A stretch of 64,000 bases of DNA from Photobacterium gaetbulicola Gung47 (lineage in GTDB: Bacteria > Pseudomonadota > Gammaproteobacteria > Enterobacterales > Vibrionaceae). The notes beneath the pieces are model-generated. The model was not told the origin of the DNA, did no database searches, and saw only the letters and a list, made by a program, of their open reading frames with translations. The position numbers were made by a program, and so were the translations under genes. The stretch is taken from contig CP005973.1 in the NCBI GenBank assembly GCA_000940995.1, positions 434,001 to 498,000 of the forward strand, given 5' to 3'. Every line of letters starts with the position of its first letter. The stretch's first letter is position 1. Positions 50,950 to 60,374 of the stretch are shown piece after piece.

Positions 50950-52128
50950 CTATAGGGTTTTGGCGGTTGATTTGCCTGGTGCGGTTGAGGTTGGTGCTGA
51001 AGCAACAAAGACCTCTTTGCTCACGAGCTGCGGTTGAACCAACGCGGTGGTGAGAATTTTACCGACTGCTTGGCCCGGCTCGAGATAATGGACGCCGGCG
51101 GTGATAATTTTATCGCCGGGAGCAAGGTTGCCGCTGACACAAGCTTGATTGGCCTGGAGTGATTCGATAGTGACGGATTTAGGCCGCGTTGTACCATTGT
51201 CGATAGTGAAAACCGAATGTAACTCGCCGCTTTGTCTAATGGCCGAGTAGGGAATGCAATACTGCCCTGCACCTTGTTCAAACGCCACCGTTAACTGAAT
51301 AGCCTTGCCGGGAAGCGCTGCATCTTTCATTGTCAGTGCACTTTGATCCAACTGGTAGGTGATCTGGTAGGTTTGCTTGATCGGATCCGGTAGCGTGTTA
51401 ACCTCTTTGAGTGAGGCTTTGATTGCTTCATGGCTGCCGTACCACGAGACGGCTCCGGTTGGTTGGTCCTTGAATCGGCTAATTAGGCTCTCCGGTACAT
51501 CGATAACAGCGTGTAGGTGGTTTGGCTGATGAAGCGTAAAGACGGGAAAGCCGGGGGCGGCTTGTTCGAATTGTTCGCTGAAGCGTTTGCCAACTACGCC
51601 ATCAAAAGGAGCTGTGAGCTCGGTGTAGGCGAGGGCATCTTGGGCTTTTTGTAGGTTTTGCTCTACCACTTTGACCATGGCTTGGCTGCGCTTGTAGCCA
51701 GATTGTGCGCGATCAAGATTGACCTCGGCAATAGCATTATCGCGGGCGGCTTGCTTTACTCTTCTGAGTTCAATAGCGGCGAGTACTTTTGCGGCTTTTG
51801 CTTCTTCCAGACGGGCCTCTAGCTCTAAAACAGCAACCTGGTAGTCGTGAGGATCAAGCCTTGCGATGACTTGTCCCTGTTTGACTCTTTCCCCTGTTTT
51901 TACCATTACCTCAGTGATGGTTCCCGGAACTTTGAAAGCGAGGTTGGCAGTATCTATAGCTTCCAATACGCCTGAGAACTGGCGGGTATTGAATTGATGC
52001 TGGCTACCCAGTTCGATGACCTGCACCGGACGGGGAGATTTTTCAGCGACTGCAGGTGTCGTATCACTGCAGCCACTAAGCACAAGTATGGCAATTGGAG
52101 CCATAGCATAGGAGCTTGTTGTTTTCAT
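50950..52128 (-). CDS. RND efflux periplasmic adaptor (membrane fusion lipoprotein)
   Basis: The 392-residue product links the inner-membrane pump to the outer channel. It has a lipoprotein signal (VLSGCSD). The barrel-sandwich halves are FKVPGTITEVMVKTGERVKQGQVIARLD and YTELTAPFDGVVGKRF, flanking a long coiled-coil hairpin (about residues 100-165). A beta-barrel and membrane-proximal domain follow. Its stop is directly adjacent to the RND start. GGAATGAATT precedes the ATG. It is the first gene of the efflux operon. Confidence 0.93.
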   Translation of the reverse strand: MKTTSSYAMAPIAILVLSGCSDTTPAVAEKSPRPVQVIELGSQHQFNTRQFSGVLEAIDTANLAFKVPGTITEVMVKTGERVKQGQVIARLDPHDYQVAVLELEARLEEAKAAKVLAAIELRRVKQAARDNAIAEVNLDRAQSGYKRSQAMVKVVEQNLQKAQDALAYTELTAPFDGVVGKRFSEQFEQAAPGFPVFTLHQPNHLHAVIDVPESLISRFKDQPTGAVSWYGSHEAIKASLKEVNTLPDPIKQTYQITYQLDQSALTMKDAALPGKAIQLTVAFEQGAGQYCIPYSAIRQSGELHSVFTIDNGTTRPKSVTIESLQANQACVSGNLAPGDKIITAGVHYLEPGQAVGKILTTALVQPQLVSKEVFVASAPTSTAPGKSTAKTL

Positions 52129-52206
52129 AATTCATTCCACTCAAAAAAAACAGTGTTATTTTAAGCTTTGAATCGGAAAGGATAATTAGGCTGCAATGCG
52201 AAACAC

Positions 52207-52225
52207 TGTCACGATTTTCGTGACA
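52207..52225. promoter_or_regulatory. Perfect palindrome upstream of the efflux operon, candidate operator
   Basis: TGTCACGA and TCGTGACA flank TTT in the 141-base gap between the efflux operon and the LysR gene. It is a plausible binding site for the adjacent regulator or another dimeric repressor. Confidence 0.5.
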
Positions 52226-52269
52226 ATAAAACGAAGGCTTGGGTTGATAATCACCAAACCTACCGCTAT

Positions 52270-53172
52270 TTAGTCTTGAGTTTTGCGACAATCAAAAATT
52301 TTAGGCAAATGCTCCAGCAGGTGGTTGATAAGTGCTCGTGTTGCTTGGCTTACGCCCATTCTGTCTGGGTAGATCAGCCATACATCCTCTGACTGGGATT
52401 GGCAGTCAGGGAGGATTCTAATGAGTTCGCCTGACTCCATTGCATTGATTGCTAACAGCAGGGGAAGGAAACTGATCCCTTGTCCGGCAATCATCGAGCG
52501 GCGGATATAGCCGGTACTATTGCTGCTGAGTATAGGTTTGACTTTGAGGGTTGAGTCTGTAAAACGCCAAGTGTCTTCAATTCTACCGTCAGACCAGCGG
52601 TAGCAAATACAACGGTGCTGAGCGAGATCATTGATGCTCTCTGGTGCTCCGTATTGTGCAATATAGTCTGGGCTAGCGAGAAGGAAACGATTGATAGAAG
52701 TGATGTGTCTCGCAACCAGGCTTGAATCTTGGAGTGGGCCGACATGGAAACTTAAATCAAGTCCTTGTTCATACAGATCCCGGTAGCCATTGGTGCTGAA
52801 GCGAACATCTAGCTCGATATCGGGATACTGTAGCTGAAACTGATTGAGGATAGGCTGAAGTAGCTCATCACTGTCTGGCAGCGCCCCGATTTTCACTTTT
52901 CCTGCTGGTTTGCTATCTAGCTGATACATCGCCTCTTGCGCTTTTTCGATTCCCTGAACCACTTGCAATAGCTCATGGTAGAGCACTTCACCGTGTTGTG
53001 TCAGACGAAGTTTGCGTGTGGTTCTGAAGAATAGCTGTGCATTGAGGTGCTTTTCTAATTCGCCAATTCGGCGGCTGACATTGGCGCGGGGGAGGTCGAG
53101 CGCATTGGCTGCCGCAGAGAAGCTGCCCAGCTCAACAACGGTGGTAAACAGTTTTAGATCATCCAGGCGCAT
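52270..53172 (-). CDS. LysR-family transcriptional regulator
   Basis: The 300-residue product has the N-terminal winged helix-turn-helix (MRLDDLKLFTTVVELGSFSA to RTTRKLRLTQHG) and a C-terminal substrate-binding domain. The proteins of this subgroup (AANALDLPRANVSRRIGELE) often control adjacent genes. Here the gene lies directly upstream of the efflux operon on the same strand with 141 bases between, so it may be co-transcribed or control it. The inducer is unknown. The ATG starts the family's usual N-terminus. Confidence 0.92.
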   Translation of the reverse strand: MRLDDLKLFTTVVELGSFSAAANALDLPRANVSRRIGELEKHLNAQLFFRTTRKLRLTQHGEVLYHELLQVVQGIEKAQEAMYQLDSKPAGKVKIGALPDSDELLQPILNQFQLQYPDIELDVRFSTNGYRDLYEQGLDLSFHVGPLQDSSLVARHITSINRFLLASPDYIAQYGAPESINDLAQHRCICYRWSDGRIEDTWRFTDSTLKVKPILSSNSTGYIRRSMIAGQGISFLPLLLAINAMESGELIRILPDCQSQSEDVWLIYPDRMGVSQATRALINHLLEHLPKIFDCRKTQD

Positions 53173-53544
53173 AAAAGTCGCTTATCAACATTAATCATTG
53201 TCTTTACAGTGTAAATGCCAGTTCCATGCACGGAAATGATATGCATCATAAAAAATATCAAGCTGATACATTCAATGATGTCCTACTTTATTAAATTTAT
53301 TCAATAAATAATAAGTGTTGTCCTTGTTGAGTAATGGCGGGTAAATACTTGCATGGCATAAAACTGCCCTCACAAAAGCGTGATCTAAGCCTGTATGTTT
53401 ATTTGCATCAAGTGTCATGGTTTTAAAAATAATAATTGAAACACCGTTTCACAGATCACATTTCAGATCGCTTCTTGTTTTATTTTGTTTTTATCTTTGT
53501 ATATTGAAATGGAATTCATCATAAAACAAAACGGTATTTCAAAA
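53173..53544. other. Control region upstream of kdgM
   Basis: No gene is seen in these 370 bases between the divergent LysR gene and kdgM. A KdgR-like palindrome sits at 53434-53453. The upstream part (53270-53330) is AT-rich. Confidence 0.45.
53434..53453. promoter_or_regulatory. KdgR-like operator
   Basis: The 20-base element contains TGAAAC and GTTTCA as exact inverted halves around ACC. This resembles the TGAAAC-centred palindromes bound by KdgR, the repressor of pectin genes in enteric bacteria and vibrios. It lies about 90 bases before kdgM, in front of a pectin-oligomer module. No kdgR gene is in the window. Confidence 0.5.
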
Positions 53545-54240
53545 ATGAAACTGAAACTGTTATCTCTATCCCTAATTGCTGTTTTATCTTCTACGTCGGC
53601 TTTTGCGACAACGATTAACCTTAGACATGAATATATGCCAGACCGAGACGGTGATAAACATAGAGATCGCATCAGTGTCTCTCACCGGTTTGACAATGGT
53701 ATTGGTGTATCTGTCGAAGCAAAGTGGCGTCATGACGACGATGAATTCGTCCGTAAAATGAAAAGTGGCGGCCATGAAGTTGGTGTAAGTTATAACTATA
53801 AGATTAATAACAACTTTACTCTTCAGCCATCTTATGCGGCTGACGTATCGAGCACAAAGACCGTGCATAAGTTTAATATCCGCGGGATCACTAAGATCAC
53901 CGATGATTGGGGGGCGTCACTGCGCTATCGCTACGGTTGGGACCGCCCGGTCTCTGGGGATGATTCTGGCTACCATCAGCTTAACCTCGTAACAGATTAT
54001 AAACTGTCTTGGGGTAAAGTCGGTGTAGATATTGAATATAAAGACTTAGAGTCAGGAAAAGGTGGCTGGAAAGATAAAGACCGCGATCACCTAATTAATT
54101 TCTTCGGAGAATATTCATTGCTATCAAGCGGATGGATTCCATTTGTAGAAGTCGGTGCTTTAACATTTGATAAAGACGGCGATGGCTATAAAGATGATTA
54201 CGCAATTCGTTACCGCTTTGGTATGAAGTACAATTTTTAA
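53545..54240 (+). CDS. kdgM: KdgM-family oligogalacturonate porin
   Basis: The 231-residue outer-membrane protein has a signal peptide (MKLKLLSLSLIAVLSSTSAFA). A 12-stranded barrel follows with many Tyr/Arg/Asp residues (LRHEYMPDRDGDKHRDRIS, ASLRYRYGWDRP) and a terminal Phe (RFGMKYNF) for outer-membrane assembly. KdgM lets acidic oligogalacturonides enter the periplasm. The frame is open from 53485, but the signal peptide begins at 53545. It is followed 13 bases later by the PL9 lyase gene. Confidence 0.88.
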   Translation: MKLKLLSLSLIAVLSSTSAFATTINLRHEYMPDRDGDKHRDRISVSHRFDNGIGVSVEAKWRHDDDEFVRKMKSGGHEVGVSYNYKINNNFTLQPSYAADVSSTKTVHKFNIRGITKITDDWGASLRYRYGWDRPVSGDDSGYHQLNLVTDYKLSWGKVGVDIEYKDLESGKGGWKDKDRDHLINFFGEYSLLSSGWIPFVEVGALTFDKDGDGYKDDYAIRYRFGMKYNF

Positions 54241-54253
54241 TTAGGTGCTTAAA

Positions 54254-56482
54254 ATGAAAAAGACAACATTATCTTTATTATTCGGTACTTTATTTGCTCC
54301 TTCTATCTATGCGGCTGATATTAATGTTGATGAGCTGACTTGGAAAGCAATTACCTTCGGCCAGTCGACAGATATGAATTTTGGTTCGACGATCCTGCCT
54401 GAAAAAGTCGGGGTTAACCAGGTAACTGCCGATGGTAAGAAGGTTCAGCCAGGTCAAGTCCAGCCGGAGTTTACCATCGAAAGCCGCGGCGGTAAGTTGG
54501 CAAACTCACATGAGGGTTTGACGTTTTACTATACCGAGCTGCCAACGGACTTGAACTTTACACTAAGTGCTGACGTTGTGCTGGAGCAGCTTGGACCTGA
54601 AACGGGCGCGACACCAAACCGTCAGGAAGGTGCCGGTCTGATGGTACGAGATATCTTAGGTGCCGAGCGTCTGGTTCCTCAGCCGGAAGGCCATGAGGAG
54701 TTTCCCTCTTCGTCCAATATGGTCATGAACCTGCTTCGGTCTCATACCCGTACCAATGACGGTATGACCAATGTTAACGCCTCTTACCGGGAAGGTGTGT
54801 ATCAGCCGTGGGGAACGGCCGGAAACCGATTGAGTCGTGTCGATTATGTTGACGGCGTCACTTATGGCGAGTCAGAAAGCTATCGCATGACATTGACTCG
54901 AACTGATGAAGGGTTCACGGTCAGTTACCAATATGGTGATGAAGTCATTACCCAGGAAGTGAAAGGTGCGAATGCGAACATTGTAGAAGTGCAGAACCCT
55001 GACTCGCAATATGTTGGTTTTTTTGCCTCTCGCAATGCGAAAATGCGAGTTAGCAATGTCAACTTGGATGTTTCAGAAGCCGATACGCAGGATGCCCCGC
55101 TGTATGAAGCCAAGCAAGTGAACCTTATCGTGCAGGAGGCCTCTTCACCGCGCTCCCTCGTTAAGGCATACCCTGTGCAGGCTCGGGCGAACTATACCGG
55201 AGCCTTTGAACTTAAGCACAACGGCAAGGTTGTTACTAAGCAGTTGGTTGCCGCCGGTGAGCTTTTCCACCACCTCATTGATCTTGATGAGACGGAAAAT
55301 GCCGTGGACGTGGTATTTACGGCGGTAGAAGGACCAGAGCAAGAGCCTCAGTCGCTTTCGTATAACGTGGAGTTTACCCCAGCCGCAAACGCCATGGAGC
55401 TATATGCTGCTCCTAATGGCAGTTCTGAAGGGGATGGTTCTGCTGACCACCCTTACGATTTGGCAACGGCGATGGCTGTGTTACCGGCTGGCGGCACTAT
55501 CTTGCTCAAAGATGGTGACTATCAAGGTATCACCGTACCGGTTACGGCCAGTGGTACTGCGGAGCAGCCGAAAACGCTTCGCGCGATGGGTGAGAAAGTA
55601 CGCTTTGTCTCTGAGTTCCATCATGATGCCAACTATTGGCATTATCAGAATATCGAGGTGGCACACGCGCAGTTCATTGTTCACGGAAGTCACAATACGT
55701 TCGAGAAAATGGTGACCCACAGTGCACCTGATACCGGTTTCCAAATTACCTCTCCGGAAAATATCGGCCGAGCACTATGGGCTAGCCATAATACGGTGAT
55801 AGATAGTGAAAGCTATAACAATATGGATCCTTCTCAAATCAATGCCGACGGCTTTGCCGCAAAGATGCGGGTTGGGGATGGAAACACTTTCATCCGCTGT
55901 ATTTCCCATCACAATATTGATGACGGCTGGGATCTCTTCAACAAGGTTGAAGACGGTGCAAACGGCGCGGTGACCATCATTGATTCAATCGCTTTTAATA
56001 ACGGGCGTACGTTAGAGGTTGATAATAAAGGCGGCACTATCGGTAATGGTTTCAAGCTGGGAGGTGAAGGCATCCCTGTTCCTCACGTGGTGAAAAACAG
56101 CCTATCGTTCAACAACAATATGGATGGGTTTACTGATAACTTCAACCCAGGAGCCTTGGTGTTGAGCGACAATGTTGCCATTGACAACAAGCGCTTTAAC
56201 TACTTGTTCCGTCAGAGCCCATATTCGGGTGATGTTGAACAAGGCTCCTTTACCAACAACGCCTCTTTCCGCTTTCATGTTACAGGTAAATATGATGATG
56301 TCATAAATAGCGCTCACGCTTCTGGCAACTTTTTAATTATTGGTAACAAGACATTGTCTGAAGAGGGCAAAGAGAAAGAGAAGCAGTTTGTTACACCGCT
56401 AAAACAGGCGTCTGTGATTGACTTGCAGCAGGCGATCCCTGGTAAGCAGGAAGCGCTGAAGTTGAAAGAGCTTTTGCAGTAA
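54254..56482 (+). CDS. pelX: Polysaccharide lyase family 9 exopolygalacturonate lyase (PelX-like)
   Basis: The 742-residue product has a signal peptide (MKKTTLSLLFGTLFAPSIYA) and an N-terminal module of about 250 residues as in PelX. A linker with an Ig-like stretch and a PL9 right-handed parallel beta-helix follow. PL9 landmarks are NADGFAAKMRVGDGNTFIRC (with the candidate catalytic Lys), NIDDGWDLFNKVEDG with Ca-binding Asp, and GGTIGNGFKLGG. PelX cleaves oligogalacturonides by beta-elimination in the periplasm, matching the porin before it and the symporter after it. AGGTG precedes the ATG at 54254. Confidence 0.88.
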   Translation: MKKTTLSLLFGTLFAPSIYAADINVDELTWKAITFGQSTDMNFGSTILPEKVGVNQVTADGKKVQPGQVQPEFTIESRGGKLANSHEGLTFYYTELPTDLNFTLSADVVLEQLGPETGATPNRQEGAGLMVRDILGAERLVPQPEGHEEFPSSSNMVMNLLRSHTRTNDGMTNVNASYREGVYQPWGTAGNRLSRVDYVDGVTYGESESYRMTLTRTDEGFTVSYQYGDEVITQEVKGANANIVEVQNPDSQYVGFFASRNAKMRVSNVNLDVSEADTQDAPLYEAKQVNLIVQEASSPRSLVKAYPVQARANYTGAFELKHNGKVVTKQLVAAGELFHHLIDLDETENAVDVVFTAVEGPEQEPQSLSYNVEFTPAANAMELYAAPNGSSEGDGSADHPYDLATAMAVLPAGGTILLKDGDYQGITVPVTASGTAEQPKTLRAMGEKVRFVSEFHHDANYWHYQNIEVAHAQFIVHGSHNTFEKMVTHSAPDTGFQITSPENIGRALWASHNTVIDSESYNNMDPSQINADGFAAKMRVGDGNTFIRCISHHNIDDGWDLFNKVEDGANGAVTIIDSIAFNNGRTLEVDNKGGTIGNGFKLGGEGIPVPHVVKNSLSFNNNMDGFTDNFNPGALVLSDNVAIDNKRFNYLFRQSPYSGDVEQGSFTNNASFRFHVTGKYDDVINSAHASGNFLIIGNKTLSEEGKEKEKQFVTPLKQASVIDLQQAIPGKQEALKLKELLQ

Positions 56483-56491
56483 TTGATTAAT

Positions 56492-56519
56492 AAAAAAGCT
56501 CTTCGGAGCTTTTTTATTT
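56492..56519 (+). terminator. Rho-independent terminator after pelX
   Basis: AAAAAAGCTC and GAGCTTTTTT close a TTCG loop, followed by ATTTT. The symporter therefore probably has its own promoter or depends on read-through. Confidence 0.9.
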
Positions 56520-56597
56520 TTATCCCGTACAGGAAACAACGCGTTAGGCTTTCCCTTTTATGAGTACCTTGTCTAAATTGGATTTAGAGGTTTAATT

Positions 56598-58364
56598 ATG
56601 GAATACGATTACATCGTTATCGCGGGCTATTTTGCATTAATGATTGCTATCAGCTTGTTATTTAAAAAGATGGCAAGCAACAGTACCAGTGACTACTTCC
56701 GCGGGGGCGGCAAGATGCTGTGGTGGATGGTGGGGGCCACTGCCTTCATGACCCAGTTCTCGGCCTGGACGTTTACCGGGGCGGCAGGTAAAGCCTTTAA
56801 TGACGGCTTTGCGGTATTGGCTGTTTTTATCGGTAACATGGTTGCTTATGTGTTTGCCTACTATTATTTTGCCCGCCGCTTTCGCCAGATGCGTGTTGAT
56901 ACGCCAACGGAAGGGGTACGACGCCGCTTCGGCAACACCAATGAGCAATTCTTTACCTGGGTCATTATTCCCCTCAGTGTGATCAACGCAGGGGTTTGGC
57001 TAAATGGCCTCGGCGTCTTTGCTTCGGCTGTTTTTAACGCTGATATTGTCACGACAATTTGGGTCACAGGGCTTGCGGTACTGGCTATTTCCTTGCTCAG
57101 TGGCGCCTGGGGGGTAGTTGCCTCCGACTTTATCCAAACCTTGGTTGTTGCGGTGATCTCTATCGCTTGTGCTGCCGTCGCGCTGTATGTGGTCGGTGGT
57201 CCTGGCGAGATTATTGAGAACTTCCCTGGCGGTTTCGTCATGGGGCCGGACATGAATTACCCGCTGCTGTTGGTATGTACTTTCATTTTCTTCATCGTGA
57301 AGCAGCTGCAAAGTATTAACAACATGCAGGAGTCATATCGCTTTTTGAATGCCAAAGATTCACACAATGCTAGCAAGGCTGCAGTGATGGCGTTGGCAAT
57401 GATGATCTTTGGTGCCATTATCTGGTTTATCCCGCCTTGGGCATCGGCGATCCTTTATCCGGATGCGGCAACGCAGTACTCGGAACTGGGGGCAAAGGCA
57501 AGTGATGCGGTGTATTTGGTATTTGCCCGTGAAACCATGCCACTCGGTACCGTCGGTTTATTGATGGCGGGTTTGTTTGCGGCGACCATGTCCTCAATGG
57601 ACTCCGCCCTAAATAGAAACTCAGGTATTTTTGTCCGCAGCTTTTACTCGAATGTTGTCCGTAAGGGGCAGGCGTCAGACCGAGAACTGCTAAGGGCGGG
57701 TCAGGTTGCCTGCCTGGTCAATGGTATCTTGGTCATCATGATGGCCCAGTTCTTCAACTCGCTGAAACACCTAAGCCTGTTCGATCTAATGATGCAGGTG
57801 GCAACATTGCTGCAATCACCAATTCTGGTGCCGTTATTCCTTGGTATCATTATCCGTAAAACCCCTAAGTGGGCGCCGTGGGCTACGGTTGTCTTCGGGA
57901 TGCTGGTCTCTTGGTCGGTTGTTAAGATCTTTACCCCGGACTATGTGGCAAGTTGGTTTGGCATTGAAGAGCTCACCCGTCGCGAGGCCGGTGAGCTTCG
58001 GACCATGATCACCATTGCTGCGCACCTGTTCTTTACGGCCGGTTTCTTCTGCCTATCGACCCTGTTTTATAAAGAAGAGCAGGATATCCATAAAGAAACA
58101 ACGCTCGAGTTCTTTAACGATGTGGACACACCGTGTGTCGCTGAAGAAGGGCAAGACATTGTAGACCGTATGCAGCGGGCAAAACTTGGCAAGTTAGTAA
58201 CATATATGGCTGCAGGCTTAACGTTGATGGTTCTGATCCCTAATCCTCTTTGGGGGCGGATGTTGTTCTTGGCCTGTGCCGCTGCGGTATTTGTCGTTGG
58301 TTTTGGTTTGAAGAAAAGTGCCCGGTTAGATGAAGTGAAAGTAACGGCACCGAGCACGCAGTGA
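56598..58364 (+). CDS. Sodium:solute symporter family transporter
   Basis: The 588-residue inner-membrane protein has about 13-14 membrane segments of the SSS (LeuT-like) fold. SDYFRGGGKMLWWMVGATAFMTQFSAWTF holds the family's early motif and GLFAATMSSMDSALNRNSGIF the sodium-site region. Members that sit beside pectin or alginate lyases import unsaturated oligo-uronides or their monomers with Na+, so this probably carries the products of PelX. It begins 116 bases after pelX and is followed by a strong terminator. Confidence 0.87.
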   Translation: MEYDYIVIAGYFALMIAISLLFKKMASNSTSDYFRGGGKMLWWMVGATAFMTQFSAWTFTGAAGKAFNDGFAVLAVFIGNMVAYVFAYYYFARRFRQMRVDTPTEGVRRRFGNTNEQFFTWVIIPLSVINAGVWLNGLGVFASAVFNADIVTTIWVTGLAVLAISLLSGAWGVVASDFIQTLVVAVISIACAAVALYVVGGPGEIIENFPGGFVMGPDMNYPLLLVCTFIFFIVKQLQSINNMQESYRFLNAKDSHNASKAAVMALAMMIFGAIIWFIPPWASAILYPDAATQYSELGAKASDAVYLVFARETMPLGTVGLLMAGLFAATMSSMDSALNRNSGIFVRSFYSNVVRKGQASDRELLRAGQVACLVNGILVIMMAQFFNSLKHLSLFDLMMQVATLLQSPILVPLFLGIIIRKTPKWAPWATVVFGMLVSWSVVKIFTPDYVASWFGIEELTRREAGELRTMITIAAHLFFTAGFFCLSTLFYKEEQDIHKETTLEFFNDVDTPCVAEEGQDIVDRMQRAKLGKLVTYMAAGLTLMVLIPNPLWGRMLFLACAAAVFVVGFGLKKSARLDEVKVTAPSTQ

Positions 58365-58453
58365 TGCTATCGCTGACAGCGTGATCTCAACAGGGTGAAT
58401 AGCTCAATCCGCCTACGGGTATATGGTTACTGTTTGCTGGTATTAGCAAGAGA

Positions 58454-58485
58454 AAAGCCGCCTTTGATAGGCGGCTTTGTTTTAT
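58454..58485 (+). terminator. Rho-independent terminator of the symporter gene
   Basis: AAAGCCGCC and GGCGGCTTT form a 9-bp stem with a 7-base loop followed by GTTTT. Confidence 0.88.
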
Positions 58486-58533
58486 CTACGTTTTTGCGCG
58501 GGGCTACAGGGGTAGGGTAGCCCTGCGGGGAAA

Positions 58534-59523
58534 TTAGATCATCGAGCTGGCGAGCGACCACATATAGCCGCCAAAGATCATCAGGAGCACGCCACCGCCA
58601 GCCCGGCTGACCTGGTAGCTGTATGCCGTGGCGCCAGCATAACGCTGGCGGGCTAGCGCCGCTAAAAACATCATACCGACAACGGTGGTGAGCAGTGCCA
58701 TGGCGGGTAAGTCTCGGCTCAAAATCTGCTCAGGCAGTTGCAAGCCATTACCCAAAAGAGCAGGGAACGCTATGACGCCCAGTAGGTTGAAGATGTTGGA
58801 GCCGATGACAGTGGCAAAGGCAATGTCATGCATGCCTCTTCTCACGCCTGCCAGGGCTGCGGCCAGTTCAGGCAGGCTGGTGCCAAAGGCAATAACCGTC
58901 AGGCCAATTGTTAGCTCGCTAATTCCAGCAATGACGGCCAGCTCAACCGCCCCCCACACCATCAGCTTGGACGACGCGAGCAAGACCACGAGCATGATGA
59001 GGGTTTCAACAGCCGCACGCGGTTTCGATATATTGAGAAAGTCCAACTCTTCGGGCTCTGAATGGCCGTGCTTTACGGACTGGGCCAAATAGAAGCAATA
59101 GGCCACGAGCCCAACAATCAGAATAAGGCCGTCGCGTATTGCTAACTGTCCGTTTACCATCAGTAAACCCGATATCATCATCGCAATGGTCAGAATAGGG
59201 AACTCACGGCGGATAAAACGCGGATGGACAGTTAGTGGCTTGAATAGCATGCAGATTGATAGCACTAGGCCAATGTTGATGATGTTCGAGCCTAGCCCGT
59301 TTCCAATTGAAAGCTCGCCAGCACCATTGATGGCCGCGGTAGCCGAGACTAACAGTTCCGGGGCTGAGGTCCCAAAGGCAACCACCGTCATGCCGATAAA
59401 GACTATTGAGACATTATTGAGCTTGGCAAACGTTGCGGAGGAGGCGATAAGTCTATCGGCACTGAGGGACAACAAGACAAATCCAAGAGCCAAGGCAACA
59501 AGAGCGACGAGAAAAGCGTTCAT
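58534..59523 (-). CDS. yrbG: Calcium/sodium antiporter (YrbG family)
   Basis: The 329-residue inner-membrane protein has about ten membrane segments. The two inverted alpha repeats of the K+-independent/-dependent Na+/Ca2+ exchanger family are clear: GMTVVAFGTSAPELLVSA in the first half and GLTVIAFGTSLPELAAALAG in the second. It exchanges Ca2+ for Na+ or H+. A single gene, convergent with the symporter. Confidence 0.92.
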   Translation of the reverse strand: MNAFLVALVALALGFVLLSLSADRLIASSATFAKLNNVSIVFIGMTVVAFGTSAPELLVSATAAINGAGELSIGNGLGSNIINIGLVLSICMLFKPLTVHPRFIRREFPILTIAMMISGLLMVNGQLAIRDGLILIVGLVAYCFYLAQSVKHGHSEPEELDFLNISKPRAAVETLIMLVVLLASSKLMVWGAVELAVIAGISELTIGLTVIAFGTSLPELAAALAGVRRGMHDIAFATVIGSNIFNLLGVIAFPALLGNGLQLPEQILSRDLPAMALLTTVVGMMFLAALARQRYAGATAYSYQVSRAGGGVLLMIFGGYMWSLASSMI

Positions 59524-59834
59524 TGAGTATTCTATGGGCGAGGGCTAATCAAAACACGAACAATCCCACACCTGGCCCTCGCAGTTGGTGCGTGATTGTC
59601 CGAGTCTCGCTGGGCTACCAAAAATATATCGGTAGCTGGATATGCCATGGCATGTGGCCAAATATGTTGACATAACCTTTTGCCCCGCGGGCAAAATAGC
59701 TACTCCCTCAAACTGGGGCGTATTATACGCGGCGGATGGGTTCAAGCTAGGGATGTGTGGGGAGAGAAATGTAAGATTTAGTAACAGTCGCAGCGGGGGC
59801 AGGCCGTACGCTTAGCCTGCACCCATCTGCTTAG
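59524..59834. other. Leader region of yrbG and upstream gap
   Basis: No gene is convincing. An 8-bp inverted repeat GCGAGGGC (59538-59545) / GCCCTCGC (59575-59582) lies in the yrbG leader. CTACC/GGTAG and a GCGTATTATACGC palindrome (about 59727-59739) lie further out. They may form a structured leader or simply include promoter and terminator parts; I do not recognise a riboswitch. Confidence 0.35.
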
Positions 59835-60326
59835 TTAATGCTGGCTGTGGTCCATTTTTTCTTCTTTCATGCCTTCAGGTACATAAGTCGCTTCCTCAAC
59901 CGTGACCTCAAGGTCAATCGTCCCGGCGTGTTTGAAGGTGAGGGTCAAAGGAAACTTCTCGCCAAGCTTAGGCACTTCGTTGAGCTTAAAAAACATAATG
60001 TGGTAGCCACCTGGCTTCAAAGCCTGTGAACCATGGGCGGGAATATCAATTTTCTCAACCTCGCGCATTTTCATCATACCGTTTTCGTGGAAATGGGTAT
60101 GCAGCTCGGTTTTGCCTGCGATGGGAGACGTTGCGCTGAGCAGTTCATCGCCCTTGTTACTGTGGCTGACCACATTGAAAAACGCCGCGGCGACTTGCGA
60201 AGTTGGTGGAACTTGTTTTGACCAAGGGTGCTCAATGTGTAGCTCGCCGACCTTGTAGTCATGCGCATTAACCGTGCTAGTGAGTGCGAAGAGGCTGCCT
60301 AATAGAATGCTTTTTATTGTTTTCAT
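59835..60326 (-). CDS. PCu(A)C copper chaperone
   Basis: The 163-residue periplasmic protein delivers Cu(I), usually to cytochrome c oxidase. It has a signal peptide (MKTIKSILLGSLFALTST, cleavage near VNA). Its metal motif H-x..M-x..H-x-M is seen in HTHFHENGMMKM and GGYHIMFF. A short His/Met tail (KMDHSQH) is a second likely copper site. GGAG lies 6 bases before the ATG at 60326; the open frame to 60353 is not used. A small membrane protein gene lies just upstream on the same strand. Confidence 0.9.
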   Translation of the reverse strand: MKTIKSILLGSLFALTSTVNAHDYKVGELHIEHPWSKQVPPTSQVAAAFFNVVSHSNKGDELLSATSPIAGKTELHTHFHENGMMKMREVEKIDIPAHGSQALKPGGYHIMFFKLNEVPKLGEKFPLTLTFKHAGTIDLEVTVEEATYVPEGMKEEKMDHSQH

Positions 60327-60374
60327 TACGTTCTCCGGGTGGCGTGATGCCACGAAAATGTAGATCGCTGATTG

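Noticed and set aside
59524..59745. Manganese (yybP-ykoY) riboswitch upstream of yrbG
   Set aside because: Hairpins are present but the conserved core of that class is not visible.
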